Shown: positions 41,673 to 51,362, counted from the stretch's first letter. The stretch is 64,000 nucleotides of DNA from SZUA-592 sp041556555 (GCA_041556555.1 JBFFIE010000001.1:62001-126000); one strand, 5' to 3'. Program-made: numbers and translations. The notes: generated from the sequence alone by a model not told the origin.

Positions 41673-42581
41673 ATGAAAAATCCGTACTTACTTCACATGT
41701 TTAATCCTACCGATAATGTCAGTCCGTTTGACGTCAATATGGCCTATGAAGCCGAATTTGATGGTGTCATACCTTATGCCAATGTAACTCTCGAAGATAT
41801 CCATGCCATGACACAGGATACTATTTTCTCGAGGGGACCCAGCGGTGTAAAGCGTACCGGAATTTTTATCGGTGGCAGGGAATTCGGTCTGGCCATGGAT
41901 ATGCTTCAGCGAGCCAAGGTTGCCATGGTCCCGCCTTTCGAAGTCTCGGTATTTGCCGACCCAAGTGGTGCGATTACGACCGCCGCCGCACTAATTGCCT
42001 GTATCGAAGTCCAGTTGAAAAAGAAAACCGGTGACAGTCTGGAAGGCAAGAGTATCCATATCTTCGGCGGCACCGGGCCGGTGGGTGTTTGCGCTGGCAT
42101 TCTGGCGACCAACTGTGGGGCCAATGTCTTTCTGGTATCCCGTCGCGGCAAAAAAGTAGGCGATGAAGTAGCCGATGAATACAACAAGCGCTTCGGTGTC
42201 AATATGCAAGGTGGTGATTCCAGTTCTGATGACGCCATTCTGAAGGTAATGGAAACCTCTGATGTGGCAATCGGTTCTGCAAAGGCAGGGCTTCAGATTT
42301 TATCGAAGGCACACCTGAAAGCGGGCAAAAAACTGCAGATTGCAGCAGATGTGAATGCCGTACCACCGGGTGGCATTGAAGGCGTGGGCGTACATGATAT
42401 GGGAAAGGTCCTCGAAGATACTCCGCAAAAGGCACTGGGTATCGGGGCACTGGCCATTGGCAATGTGAAATACAAGGTCCATTACCATATGTTTGAGCTG
42501 ATGAAGACAACTGACAAGCCTCTCTATCTGGACCATGAAAAGGCGTTTGAATCAGCCAGGGAATATGCCGCCAAGAAATGA
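41673..42581 (+). CDS. mtdB: NAD(P)-dependent methylene-H4MPT dehydrogenase MtdB
   Basis: A 302-residue MtdA/MtdB family dehydrogenase oxidising methylene-H4MPT to methenyl-H4MPT. It starts LLHMFNPTDNVSPFDVNMAYEAEFD and has a Rossmann motif (IHIFGGTGPVGVCAGILA) near residue 130 with VSRRGKKV after it. MtdB rather than MtdA is favoured by its place between H4MPT genes. The stop overlaps the ATP-grasp gene. Cofactor preference is not certain from sequence. Confidence 0.92.
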   Translation: MKNPYLLHMFNPTDNVSPFDVNMAYEAEFDGVIPYANVTLEDIHAMTQDTIFSRGPSGVKRTGIFIGGREFGLAMDMLQRAKVAMVPPFEVSVFADPSGAITTAAALIACIEVQLKKKTGDSLEGKSIHIFGGTGPVGVCAGILATNCGANVFLVSRRGKKVGDEVADEYNKRFGVNMQGGDSSSDDAILKVMETSDVAIGSAKAGLQILSKAHLKAGKKLQIAADVNAVPPGGIEGVGVHDMGKVLEDTPQKALGIGALAIGNVKYKVHYHMFELMKTTDKPLYLDHEKAFESAREYAAKK

Positions 42582-43686
42582 TTGCCTGATCATTTCGCAA
42601 TCTGCGCGGGCACTGGCGGAATCAGCTGCCAGTTCGGCAATCCATAGCCATACCATCGATTGTTTTGCCGACCAGGAAACAAGAACAATCGCAGACAGCT
42701 GGCGCATGCTCGGCTGTCAAGATGGGATGCTGGATTCGATGGCATTGCTCGATCTGCTGAAGGACTATGAATCAATCCCAATCAGTCATGTGGTCACCGG
42801 CAGTGGTATGGAGGCGTGCAGTAAGGAAGTTTATGATTTCATTTCCCGCCGCTGGAGCCTTTGTGGCAATGACTATCACACGGTTCAGTCCTGCAAGGAC
42901 CCGGCAGGATTGCAACATATCCTGGAAAAGGCCGCTATCCCGACTCCCGCCATAGCGTTAGAGAGAAAGCAGAACGGCCGCTGGAAAATCAAGAAAAGGG
43001 CGGGCAGTGGTGGCGGGCATGTCCGGGATTACGTTAATGGCAGCCCGTTACCGGAAGGTTCATTTCTGCAGGAATCAATCACTGGCGCCACGTATTCCGT
43101 GGTCTTTCTCGGGAATGGTCAGGATGCCCGGTTGATAGGTGTAAATGAAACCTGGCAAACCGGGCCGGGCAGCGGAGATTACCGTTACGCCGGTACAGCC
43201 ACCTGTGGCCGGATGGTGCCAGAGAGGTTATATAAGGAATTGATTAATGCGATCATAATTCTGGTCCGGGAACTACAACTCAAAGGGCTTTGTGGGTTGG
43301 ATATCATCGTAACCGATGCGCAGCACTGGTATGTCCTGGAACTCAATCCACGGCCTACTGCCAGTTTTGAACACTATGATGTGGGCAATCATCTTCTGCA
43401 AGCGCACATTCAGGCCTGCATGGGGCACCTGCCAGAGACCTATACCGAAGATGAGTGGCTCCGGGGCAGCCTGATTGTGTATGCTGACAGGGGCTTCATC
43501 ATGCCTGTGCTGGATTGGCCTATATGGATCTCGGATCGCCCGCTACCAGGAACGGAAATTAACGCCGGCGAACCTGTTTGTAGCCTGAAGGCCAGGGCGG
43601 GGACACATGCAGGAATCAAAGAATTACTCGACCATCGGCAGTCAACATTTCAGCACCTACTGGAATCTGCCCGGCACGCAGCCTGA
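42565..43686 (+). CDS. ATP-grasp family protein in H4MPT cluster (COG2232-like)
   Basis: A 373-residue ATP-grasp protein. Features are the HILEKAAIPTPAIAL and KKRAGSGGGHVRDYVNG nucleotide loops near residues 120-165, and the metal-binding GLDIIVTDAQHWYVLELNPRPTASFE. Homologues belong to the Orf17-like ATP-grasp group of methylotroph C1 clusters, suspected to act in H4MPT or methanofuran cofactor synthesis. The start is placed at ATG 42565, overlapping the mtdB stop by 17 nt; an upstream ATG at 42535 is possible. Ligand unknown. Confidence 0.8.
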   Translation: MPPRNDCLIISQSARALAESAASSAIHSHTIDCFADQETRTIADSWRMLGCQDGMLDSMALLDLLKDYESIPISHVVTGSGMEACSKEVYDFISRRWSLCGNDYHTVQSCKDPAGLQHILEKAAIPTPAIALERKQNGRWKIKKRAGSGGGHVRDYVNGSPLPEGSFLQESITGATYSVVFLGNGQDARLIGVNETWQTGPGSGDYRYAGTATCGRMVPERLYKELINAIIILVRELQLKGLCGLDIIVTDAQHWYVLELNPRPTASFEHYDVGNHLLQAHIQACMGHLPETYTEDEWLRGSLIVYADRGFIMPVLDWPIWISDRPLPGTEINAGEPVCSLKARAGTHAGIKELLDHRQSTFQHLLESARHAA

Positions 43687-43712
43687 AACAAGAAAAAGCA
43701 AGAGAGGAAACG

Positions 43713-44696
43713 ATGCAAGAACAGAAATTACCCAGTGTGAATACGCTCACCCAGCCACTGGTTGAGTCATTAATAAGCAACGCCATACCGCTGCGGTTGG
43801 CTGTCAGTAAACTTGAGAATGGCACCACAGTTATCGATGCCGGTATCAAGGTCGCCGGTGGTCTGGAGGCCGGTCGTCGGATTGGCGAAATCTGCATGGG
43901 CGGATTGGGTACCGTCAAGCTTCGCGCCTCAACCAATTTCGAAAACTGGTCCTGGCATCTGGATGTACACAGTTCCAACCCGGTCATCGCCTGTCTTGCA
44001 AGCCAATATGCGGGCTGGAGTCTCTCGCATGGGGAAGGCAAGGGCGCATTCAATGCCCTTGGATCCGGGCCGGGTCGGGCCATGGGTAGCAAGGAAGAAT
44101 TGTTTGCTGAACTCAAATACCGGGACGAGGCGGAACAGGCCTGTATCGTGATCGAGGCCGATGCCCTGCCACCGGTTGAGATCGCAGACAAGATCAGCGA
44201 GCAATGTGGTCTCTTTGCCAAGCAACTGACCTTAATCATCACGCCGACCTCAAGCCTTGCAGGTTCCGTTCAGGTTGTTGCCCGGGTGCTGGAAACTGCC
44301 CTGCACAAGGTCCACGCCCTCGGATTTCATCTGGAGAACATCGTCGATGGGGCCGGAAGCGCCCCGATATGCCCGCCTTCAAAAGACTTTATGACGGCCA
44401 TGAGCCGTACCAATGATGCCATCCTGTTTGCCGGTCAGGTGCATCTGTTTGTTAACGAGGATGATGATAGTGCTGATCAACTGGCCAGGCAATTGCCCAG
44501 CAGTGCATCGGGTGATTACGGTAAACCCTTCGGTAATATCTTCAAGGACGTGGGCTATGATTTTTACAAGATCGATCCGATGCTTTTCAGTCCTGCCAGA
44601 GTAACAGTGTCGTCATTGAAAACCGGAAACAGTTTTCATGCCGGCAAAATTGATTCAGTTCTGTTAAACAAATCATTCAGTGAAAAGTGTGGCTGA
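43713..44696 (+). CDS. mch: Methenyl-H4MPT cyclohydrolase
   Basis: A 327-residue Mch that hydrolyses methenyl-H4MPT to formyl-H4MPT. Markers are PLVESLISNAIPLRLAVSKLENGTTVIDAG at the start, GRRIGEICMGGLGTVKL, PVIACLASQYAGWSLS, GSGPGRA and APICPPSKDFMTAMSRTNDAILFAG. Full length. Its end overlaps the following ATP-grasp gene by 17 nt, so translation is probably coupled. Confidence 0.95.
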   Translation: MQEQKLPSVNTLTQPLVESLISNAIPLRLAVSKLENGTTVIDAGIKVAGGLEAGRRIGEICMGGLGTVKLRASTNFENWSWHLDVHSSNPVIACLASQYAGWSLSHGEGKGAFNALGSGPGRAMGSKEELFAELKYRDEAEQACIVIEADALPPVEIADKISEQCGLFAKQLTLIITPTSSLAGSVQVVARVLETALHKVHALGFHLENIVDGAGSAPICPPSKDFMTAMSRTNDAILFAGQVHLFVNEDDDSADQLARQLPSSASGDYGKPFGNIFKDVGYDFYKIDPMLFSPARVTVSSLKTGNSFHAGKIDSVLLNKSFSEKCG

Positions 44697-45612
44697 TCTC
44701 GTTCCACAGATAGCTATCTTCACTGATGACCCGGGCTGGCATGGCCGCGAGCTGATCAACGCGCTGGCACAGCATGGCCTGGGTGCAAGTTATCTGTCAC
44801 TGACAGAATGCGAGTTCCGGTTTGATGATGCTGGCTTGCCGGTTCATTTGCCTGGTTTCGAAGAGTGTTATCCCATCGGAGTTTTTGTCCGTGGCGTTCC
44901 CGGGGGGACCCTGGAGCAGGTGATTCACCGGCTGGATATCCTCCATGCCCTGGCGCAGTCCGGTGTAACCGTTTACAACGAGCCACGTGCCATCGAACGA
45001 ACGGTTGACAAGGCCATGACCACGTTTCTCCTCAAACAGGCTGGCCTGCCGACTCCAGCCACCTGGGTTTTTGAATCCGTCGAGACGGCGGTTCATATAT
45101 ATGAGAAAGAGACGGCTGCCGGTCGCAGTCTGCTTATGAAACCCCTGTTTGGATCACAGGGATTGGGCATTCAGCGCCTCTCGAAAGAGACGCCAATGCT
45201 AATTGATGAAACATTTGCCGGTGTCTATTATCTGCAGTCGTTTGTCGAGAGAAAACAGACCGGCTGGTCAGATATCCGTGTATTTGTGATTGCTGGGAAG
45301 GCCATTGCCGCCATGCGCCGCTCCGGCCAGCACTGGATAACCAACCGGGCCCAGGGCGCGTCGTGCGAGTGCTTGCCATTGGACAGGCCGCTGTGTGATC
45401 TGGCAGAAGCGGCAGTCGACGCCGTGGCCATTGATTATGCGGGGGTCGATCTTTTGATTGATACGCAGGGTCAACTGCAGATCATTGAGGTAAACAGCAT
45501 ACCGGCCTGGTGGGGATTACAGTCCGTCACAGACTTTAACATCGCGGCCCAGCTGATTGATCATTTTGTCAGCAAGATCGCTCGCCGCCAGCCCCTGATA
45601 TCCCAGTCCTGA
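44680..45612 (+). CDS. RimK-family ATP-grasp glutamate ligase (MptN-like)
   Basis: A 310-residue RimK-type ligase. It shows the NEPRAIERTVDKAMTTFLLKQAGLPTP lobe, LMKPLFGSQGLGIQRL glycine loop, and the acidic metal site DYAGVDLLIDTQGQLQIIEVNSIPAWWGLQ. Archaeal MptN in this family adds glutamate to tetrahydromethanopterin; methylotroph homologues (OrfY) are needed for H4MPT-type cofactors. The start is GTG 44680 or GTG 44689, inside the end of mch. The stop is next to the CitG-like start at 45613. Substrate inferred. Confidence 0.85.
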   Translation: MKSVADLVPQIAIFTDDPGWHGRELINALAQHGLGASYLSLTECEFRFDDAGLPVHLPGFEECYPIGVFVRGVPGGTLEQVIHRLDILHALAQSGVTVYNEPRAIERTVDKAMTTFLLKQAGLPTPATWVFESVETAVHIYEKETAAGRSLLMKPLFGSQGLGIQRLSKETPMLIDETFAGVYYLQSFVERKQTGWSDIRVFVIAGKAIAAMRRSGQHWITNRAQGASCECLPLDRPLCDLAEAAVDAVAIDYAGVDLLIDTQGQLQIIEVNSIPAWWGLQSVTDFNIAAQLIDHFVSKIARRQPLISQS

Positions 45613-46503
45613 ATGAGCCGCGCATTGCCACCAAGCCAGACTGAGCTGGAAGAGCTCGTGCTGGCAAGTTTCAGTCAGGAGGTTAACGCCCTCAAGCCCG
45701 GAAATGTCAGTCGCTACTCGGATGGTCATGAGATGACGGTGAAGGATTTCATGAGCAGCGCCGAGCTGGTATCTCCGCTATTGTGCAACCGCACATTAAG
45801 CCTGGGCGAACGGGTACTGCTGTCGGTCGAAAAGACCATTGCCGCAGTGAATTGCAATACCAATCTCGGCATGATCCTCCTGTTTGCCCCGATAGTTATG
45901 GCAGCGGAACAGGCCAGTGGTGGTGACAACACCAGTGGCAGGGAAAAGCTCGAAATTGTGCTTAAAAATTCGACATTAAATGATGCACAAATGATTTTCC
46001 AGGCGATTCGAAAAGCGAACCCCGGAGGGCTTGGACATAGCGATCAATTTGACGTACATTTAGACCCGCAATGCAGCCTGCTGGCGGCCATGGAAGCAGC
46101 AAGAGAACGGGATAACATTGCGAAACAGTATGTTACATCGTTTAGTGATATCTTTACATTAGGTGTTGATTCTTTGAGGGGATTCACTGAGCGATGGAAT
46201 GGTGTAGAATGGGCTATTGTTGCTTGTTACCTGAATTTCCTGTCGACACAGACAGATTCTCATATAGGTCGCAAGTTCGGTAACAAGCTGGCAGAGCAGG
46301 TCAAGACCCGTGCAAAAAAGGTGTTTGACCTGTTCAAAAATAACAAGAATCCAGAGGATGCCTTTCCCATCTTGCTGGAATTTGACAGGGAACTAAAAAG
46401 CGAAAATATCAACCCAGGCACCAGTGCGGACCTGACCGCTGCAAGTATTCTGGTTTTCATGTTGGGTGAAAAGTTTGCGGGAGGACAATTGAATGTTGTC
46501 TGA
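45613..46503 (+). CDS. CitG/MdcB-like (triphosphoribosyl-dephospho-CoA synthase family) protein
   Basis: A 296-residue protein with the family's motifs: ALKPGNVSRYSDGHEMTV at residues 25-43, NTNLGMILLFAPI near 92, NPGGLGHSDQFDV and a C-terminal NPGTSADLTAASILVFML. The characterised enzymes make the prosthetic group precursor of citrate lyase, but no citrate lyase genes are near. Homologues are common in methylotroph H4MPT clusters (Orf7-like), so a phosphoribosyl transfer in cofactor synthesis is more likely. That assignment is inference. Confidence 0.85.
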   Translation: MSRALPPSQTELEELVLASFSQEVNALKPGNVSRYSDGHEMTVKDFMSSAELVSPLLCNRTLSLGERVLLSVEKTIAAVNCNTNLGMILLFAPIVMAAEQASGGDNTSGREKLEIVLKNSTLNDAQMIFQAIRKANPGGLGHSDQFDVHLDPQCSLLAAMEAARERDNIAKQYVTSFSDIFTLGVDSLRGFTERWNGVEWAIVACYLNFLSTQTDSHIGRKFGNKLAEQVKTRAKKVFDLFKNNKNPEDAFPILLEFDRELKSENINPGTSADLTAASILVFMLGEKFAGGQLNVV

Positions 46504-46617
46504 CTGGCAAAGGTAATAAGGGGTTAACCTTATAAATTTACTTTCAAAAAACAAAGGAAAGCAGCAATGTCAATTTTGAGCAAAATATTTGGCTTTCTAA
46601 CTGGAGGAGATAATAAG

Positions 46618-47130
46618 ATGGCAGTCATAGACAGAGTATTAATAGGTGAATCTTTGGTTGGTGATGGTAACGAGGTTGCCCACATCGATTTGATTATGGG
46701 TCCCCGTGGCAGTGCGGCCGAAGCAGCATTCTGTAATGCGCTGACTAATAACAAGGATGGGTTCAGCACATTGCTGGCTGTTGTTGCACCAAACCTGGCT
46801 TGCAAGCCCAATACCATCTTGTTCAACAAGGTAACCATCAAGGGGGCAACCCAGGCAGTCCAGATGTTTGGTCCTGCCCAGCGTGCAGTTGCCATGGCTG
46901 TGATGGATTGTGTTGAAGACGGCACCATCCCTGCCAATGAAGCCGATGATATTTTTATTTGTGTTGGCGTATTCATTCACTGGCTGGCAGAAGACAACGA
47001 CAAGATCCAGGACTACAACTATCAGGCAGTCAAGGAATCTATCAAGCGTGCAGTTGCTCGTGAGCCCAAGGCGGCTGAAGTGGTTGCCAAGAAGGGTACA
47101 GCAGATCATCCCTTCCAGGCTCATTCATAA
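46618..47130 (+). CDS. fae: Formaldehyde-activating enzyme
   Basis: A 170-residue Fae that condenses formaldehyde with H4MPT to methylene-H4MPT. It has GESLVGDGNEVAHIDLIMGPRGSAAEAAF with the catalytic His, plus NKVTIKGATQAVQMFGPAQRAVA and IFICVGVFIHWLAEDNDKI. A GGAGGAGAT box just before ATG 46618 decides the start; the frame also opens at 46567. It is followed by a strong terminator. Confidence 0.97.
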   Translation: MAVIDRVLIGESLVGDGNEVAHIDLIMGPRGSAAEAAFCNALTNNKDGFSTLLAVVAPNLACKPNTILFNKVTIKGATQAVQMFGPAQRAVAMAVMDCVEDGTIPANEADDIFICVGVFIHWLAEDNDKIQDYNYQAVKESIKRAVAREPKAAEVVAKKGTADHPFQAHS

Positions 47131-47185
47131 TAAAAAGAAGCTATATGCGGTCAGGCTGAAGTCATATTCGGCCTTTGCTATAACA

Positions 47186-47212
47186 ATGCCCCGCTCTGCG
47201 GGGCATTTTTTT
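47186..47212. terminator. Bidirectional terminator after fae
   Basis: ATGCCCCGC and GCGGGGCAT form a 9-bp stem (47186-47194 with 47198-47206) around TCT, followed by T residues to 47212. Its end touches the stop of the convergent HisA-like gene. Confidence 0.88.
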
Positions 47213-47906
47213 ATGCTTCTTGCAAGGTAAACAGGTCTTGTTCTGTAACTTCACCGCGGTGTAATGCCGTCGCCAGCAAGACACCGCTGACACCACAGTG
47301 TTTCAATTCCAGAAGTTCAGATAAGTTATGAATGCCGCCGGCAATAAATACGTTGTGATCCCGGTAAGCTGTGAGGAAATTATTCAGTAATTCCCTGTCA
47401 TGACCACTTCCCGTGCCGACCCGGTCAAGGTCCATTAGTATGATGTTTTCCGGCCACTCCCGTGCCGATTCCAGTAGTGAGGTATTACCCAGCAGTCGTT
47501 TGTCCCTGAAATCTAGTGACAACACTATATCGTTATGCTGTTTTCTAATATCAGCCAGCTCCGTCTCGGTGATATTCGTTTCGCTGCCTATGATAGGAAC
47601 AAGGTTTGTCATACTGGGCGATGTCCCGGTTATATTCGCTCCGGCATCCAGCCAGAACAAATACCGGGGATATTTTGTTATCAGTTTTTCGATCACCGCG
47701 GCATTGTTTCCCTTGTTCATGATCGCATTGAGATCGGCAATATAGAATGTCTCAAAAGGGTAAAGTCCCAGAAAGCCCTGTAGAATATTGTGCGGTTGGG
47801 AACAACGACTGAGACTGGAAGTGATAGGTTGATAAGCGTTACGTTGGCCACGGATAGCGTGGACAACCTTTCCATCGAGAATATCAATGACCGGTATAAT
47901 TCGCAT
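47211..47906 (-). CDS. HisA/HisF-like TIM-barrel protein of the C1 cluster
   Basis: A 231-residue COG1411-type protein with HisA-like phosphate-barrel motifs: RIIPVIDILDGKVVHA at the start, FYIADLNAIM, FWLDAGAN, LSLDFRDKRLLG, ILMDLDRVGTGSG and FIAGGIHNLSELLELK near the end. It is not histidine HisA itself; such homologues recur in methylotroph C1 clusters and archaea. I placed the start at ATG 47906 on motif grounds; the frame extends to 47969. It is the only minus-strand gene within the H4MPT block, divergent from the MfnD-like gene. Confidence 0.82.
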   Translation of the reverse strand: MRIIPVIDILDGKVVHAIRGQRNAYQPITSSLSRCSQPHNILQGFLGLYPFETFYIADLNAIMNKGNNAAVIEKLITKYPRYLFWLDAGANITGTSPSMTNLVPIIGSETNITETELADIRKQHNDIVLSLDFRDKRLLGNTSLLESAREWPENIILMDLDRVGTGSGHDRELLNNFLTAYRDHNVFIAGGIHNLSELLELKHCGVSGVLLATALHRGEVTEQDLFTLQEA

Positions 47907-47961
47907 TTCTCTTGTGTTTTTTTTATTCAGTAAACCACGATTGTGAAATCTGGGTAACCGC

Positions 47962-48933
47962 ATGCGCATTTTCGTTTATGAGTTTATCACGGGGGGTGGT
48001 TTGCTGGATAAACCGCTGCCATTTTCCCTGTTGCAGGAAGGTCACATGATGCTGACCAGTCTGCTAAAGGATTTAATCGATAGCGGTTATAAGGACATTA
48101 TCTGTATGCAAGATGACAGGGTGGAACGGCCAGACGTGGATATTGAATTTCTCCCGGCCGGCCCGAATCATGAGAAGAAACGAGTTACATATATTGCTGA
48201 CGCTGATGCTGTCTGGATCATCGCACCGGAAACCGCTGGGATCCTGCAAGGACTGGTACAGGAAGCCTGTCATTACGATTGCCTGTTGTTGGGCAGCACG
48301 GCCGAGACCATACGACTGGCCAGCAGCAAGCATGAAACACTGGACCGCTTGATTAATCACGGAATTCCCTGCGTGCCTGAGTTACACGATATTAATCCCT
48401 GGCCGCAATTGGGTTGTGTGATCAAACCTGATGATGGTGTGGGTGGAGAAGGTTGTCTCTGGTTCAGAGAGGCCGGTGAATTGCAGGATTATCTTGCGGA
48501 ACAGGACAGGCAGTCATGCATTCTTCAGCCTTACACAGCCGGTGTGCCAGCCAGCCTCTCTCTATTATGCCTGGAAGGTAACTGCCGGATCCTGTCATGC
48601 AACCGCCAGTTATTCGAATTCAGTGAGGGTCGCGGGCAATTCAGAGGGGTTATCGTTAATGAACTGGCTCAGCAAAGGCCTGAGCTGGAAGATCTTTCTG
48701 TCAAATTAGTACAGGCTTTCAAGGGCTTGCGAGGTTATGTCGGCGTGGACTTGATCCTTACAGACAACGGCCCCCGGGTACTGGAGATCAATCCGAGACT
48801 GACCACAGCTTATGCCGGTCTACGGCAATCCCTTGAAATCAACCCGGCCAGGTTGATCATCAATGCGTTTCGCTCCGGAAGATTACCTGATATCGGGGCC
48901 TTATCATGTCAAGTGGTACCCATCAGGCTATAA
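47962..48933 (+). CDS. ATP-grasp ligase, MfnD (tyramine-glutamate ligase) like
   Basis: A 323-residue ATP-grasp enzyme. It opens with VYEFITGGGLLD, the signature I recognise from MfnD. It then shows SKHETLDRLINHGIPCVPEL, KPDDGVGGEGCLWF, the VPASLSLLCLEGN segment and a metal site VGVDLILTDNGPRVLEINPRLTTAYAG. MfnD attaches glutamate to tyramine in methanofuran synthesis. The bacterial cofactor may use tyrosine and polyglutamate, so the exact acceptor is open. Followed 6 bp later by the MfnF-like gene. Confidence 0.85.
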   Translation: MRIFVYEFITGGGLLDKPLPFSLLQEGHMMLTSLLKDLIDSGYKDIICMQDDRVERPDVDIEFLPAGPNHEKKRVTYIADADAVWIIAPETAGILQGLVQEACHYDCLLLGSTAETIRLASSKHETLDRLINHGIPCVPELHDINPWPQLGCVIKPDDGVGGEGCLWFREAGELQDYLAEQDRQSCILQPYTAGVPASLSLLCLEGNCRILSCNRQLFEFSEGRGQFRGVIVNELAQQRPELEDLSVKLVQAFKGLRGYVGVDLILTDNGPRVLEINPRLTTAYAGLRQSLEINPARLIINAFRSGRLPDIGALSCQVVPIRL

Positions 48934-48939
48934 TGGCGC

Positions 48940-49977
48940 ATGGTTGAGGAAAGATTTATTGGCTGGGATATAGGGGGAGCCCATCTCAAGATGGCCGAGA
49001 TCGGTCCTGCCGGTGAAATCATCAGTGTGCATCAGAGTTGTACCCCATTATGGCAGGGGATTGAGAGTCTTGGCCTGGCACTGGCCGATATAAACAAACG
49101 TGTATCCGGCAAAACACAGACACATTCATTTACGACAACGGCTGAACTGGTGGATATCTTTCCGGACCGGCGAAATGGATTAAAACAGCTCACCTGCCTG
49201 GTTTCATCATTGTACGGCGATGTGCGGACACAGTTTTATGCCGGCCAGACCGGCTGGATACCGTGCGAACAGACAGGCCGCTATTATCAACAAATTGCAT
49301 CAGCCAACTGGCACGCGACCGCGAGTTTTCTTGCCCGGGTAATCGAGGAAGGTATTCTGGTTGATATCGGCAGTACCACCACAGATATTATTCCGTTCAG
49401 GGAGCAAACTTTGCTCAATTGTGGTTATACCGATTTTGAACGACTTGCCGCCAATGAGTTGATTTATTCTGGCGTAGTGCGCACGCCGATCATGGCACTT
49501 ACCGACAGGGTAACATTGTCAGGAAAATCACACCCACTGGTCGCTGAACTATTTGCTACCACGGCGGATGTTTACCGTCTTACCGATGAGTTGCGCGAAC
49601 AGGATGACATGCAGGCGACTGCAGATGGTGCGGCCAAGACCCGTAATGCCAGTGCCCGCCGTCTTGCACGTATGGCAGGTTCTGACCTTGGAGACATGAG
49701 CGAAGCGGTGTGTGTGGAAATGGCAGATGACCTGGCGAACAGACAGTTACAACGGATTAAACAGGCCGTTGCTAAGATTTCAGGCAGATCCGGAATCAGT
49801 AAAAACCTGGTTGGTGCCGGTGCCGGGAAATTTCTGGTTGCCAAATTGGCAAAGGAGTGTGGTATTAATTATATTGATTTTACTGATTTACTGGAGGCAA
49901 AGGAGGATATCAAGCCCGGAATTTCCCGATCGGCCACGGCAGTTGCCGTAGCACAGCTTGCGAGGTTGTCGACTTGA
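48940..49977 (+). CDS. MfnF-like protein (H4MPT-linked C1 pathway protein)
   Basis: A 345-residue protein of the hydantoinase/oxoprolinase-like ASKHA fold. It has IGWDIGGAHLKMAEI (phosphate-1 motif) at the start, ILVDIGSTTTDIIPFREQ near residue 138, and VGAGAGKFLVAKLA near 290. Archaeal MfnF couples the furan and tyramine parts of methanofuran. It is translationally linked to pabB by a TTGA overlap. The family was long annotated only as an H4MPT-linked protein; the MfnF role is by homology. Confidence 0.85.
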   Translation: MVEERFIGWDIGGAHLKMAEIGPAGEIISVHQSCTPLWQGIESLGLALADINKRVSGKTQTHSFTTTAELVDIFPDRRNGLKQLTCLVSSLYGDVRTQFYAGQTGWIPCEQTGRYYQQIASANWHATASFLARVIEEGILVDIGSTTTDIIPFREQTLLNCGYTDFERLAANELIYSGVVRTPIMALTDRVTLSGKSHPLVAELFATTADVYRLTDELREQDDMQATADGAAKTRNASARRLARMAGSDLGDMSEAVCVEMADDLANRQLQRIKQAVAKISGRSGISKNLVGAGAGKFLVAKLAKECGINYIDFTDLLEAKEDIKPGISRSATAVAVAQLARLST

Positions 49978-51362
49978 GTGTCAAGTTAACCGAATTACCC
50001 TATCACCGGGATTCATCACAGCTTTTTACGCTGATTGCTCATGAACCTTGGAGTATTTTCCTGGACAGTGGCTTTCCGAACATTGATCTCGGCCGTTACG
50101 ATATCCTGGCATGCCGCCCATTCATAACATTGACCACACGTGGTCAGCTAACCATGATTACTGACCCCCAAGGCAAAGAGGAACAATCGAATGTTGATCC
50201 CTTTGCGCTGGTAAAGGAATACCTGGGAGCAAAAGAAGAAAATTTTACCGGCTTGCCCTTTTGTGGTGGGGCGCTGGGTTATTTCGCCTATGATCTCGGC
50301 AGGCGCATTGAGTCTCTGCCCGTGATTGCCACTGATGACCTGCCCTTACCGGACATGGCGATCGGGATTTATGACTGGGCGGTGGTCGTCGATCATCATC
50401 AGCGACGTAGCTGGCTCGTGGGTAATTGCCGTGATACCCGAACCATTGAACAATGGCAGGAACTGGTTCAGCTTTTTAATACACCTGTAAAAAAACAGAC
50501 ACCGTATTTCACACCGCGTACAGAAATTACATCTAACCTTGACAAGCCCGCTTACGAAAAAGCGTTTTGTAAAATAAAACATTACATTCATGAAGGTGAT
50601 TGTTACCAGGTCAACCTGGCGCAGCGTTTCATGATAGAGGTCAGTGGTTCGCACTGGGATGCCTATACTCGTCTGCGTTCGCTTAATCCAGCACCGTTTG
50701 CCGCCTATATGCATACTCCTGATGGCGCGGTATTGAGTTCATCACCTGAACGTTTTTTGAAAGTAACGGGTGGTTTGGTTGAAACCAGGCCGATCAAGGG
50801 TACCCGTCGGCGCTCGTCCTATGCCTATGAAGACAAGGCCCTGGCGGTTGAGCTCCTGGAGAGCGAAAAGGACAGGGCTGAGAATGTCATGATTGTGGAT
50901 CTACTTCGCAATGACCTTGGAAAAAATTGTATTAATGGCACAGTTTCTGTACCAAAATTATTTGCACTTGAAAGTTATGCAACTGTTCATCATCTTGTCA
51001 GTACGGTAACGGGTCAGTTGAAACCGGATCGCCACGCAGTGGATTTACTGCGTGGATGTTTCCCCGGCGGTTCGATTACCGGTGCCCCAAAACTGAGGTC
51101 GATGGAAATCATTGAAGAACTGGAACCCCATCGCCGTACCGTATATTGCGGATCCATGGGATACATCGGGTTTGATGGCAACATGGACTGCAATATTGCC
51201 ATACGTACTCTGGTGCATCACCAGGACAAGATGTATTGCTGGGCAGGAGGAGGCATAATCAATGATTCAGTAATGGAATCTGAATACCAGGAATGCTATG
51301 ACAAGGCGGCCGCGCTATTGAAATTGCTGGAGAAAAAACAAATAAAAGACATGGCCAGTTGA
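49974..51362 (+). CDS. pabB: Aminodeoxychorismate synthase component I
   Basis: A 462-residue chorismate-binding enzyme. The N-terminal domain (1-180) precedes the catalytic domain with EGDCYQVNLAQRF, LSSSPERFLKV, RPIKGTRRR, ERAENVMIVDLLRNDLG-like KDRAENVMIVDLLRND, and FPGGSITGAPKLRSMEII. It makes aminodeoxychorismate, the precursor of p-aminobenzoate, a building block of H4MPT (and folate). The TTG start overlaps the upstream stop by 4 nt. A pabB inside a C1 operon fits dedicated supply for H4MPT. Confidence 0.93.
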   Translation: MSVKLTELPYHRDSSQLFTLIAHEPWSIFLDSGFPNIDLGRYDILACRPFITLTTRGQLTMITDPQGKEEQSNVDPFALVKEYLGAKEENFTGLPFCGGALGYFAYDLGRRIESLPVIATDDLPLPDMAIGIYDWAVVVDHHQRRSWLVGNCRDTRTIEQWQELVQLFNTPVKKQTPYFTPRTEITSNLDKPAYEKAFCKIKHYIHEGDCYQVNLAQRFMIEVSGSHWDAYTRLRSLNPAPFAAYMHTPDGAVLSSSPERFLKVTGGLVETRPIKGTRRRSSYAYEDKALAVELLESEKDRAENVMIVDLLRNDLGKNCINGTVSVPKLFALESYATVHHLVSTVTGQLKPDRHAVDLLRGCFPGGSITGAPKLRSMEIIEELEPHRRTVYCGSMGYIGFDGNMDCNIAIRTLVHHQDKMYCWAGGGIINDSVMESEYQECYDKAAALLKLLEKKQIKDMAS

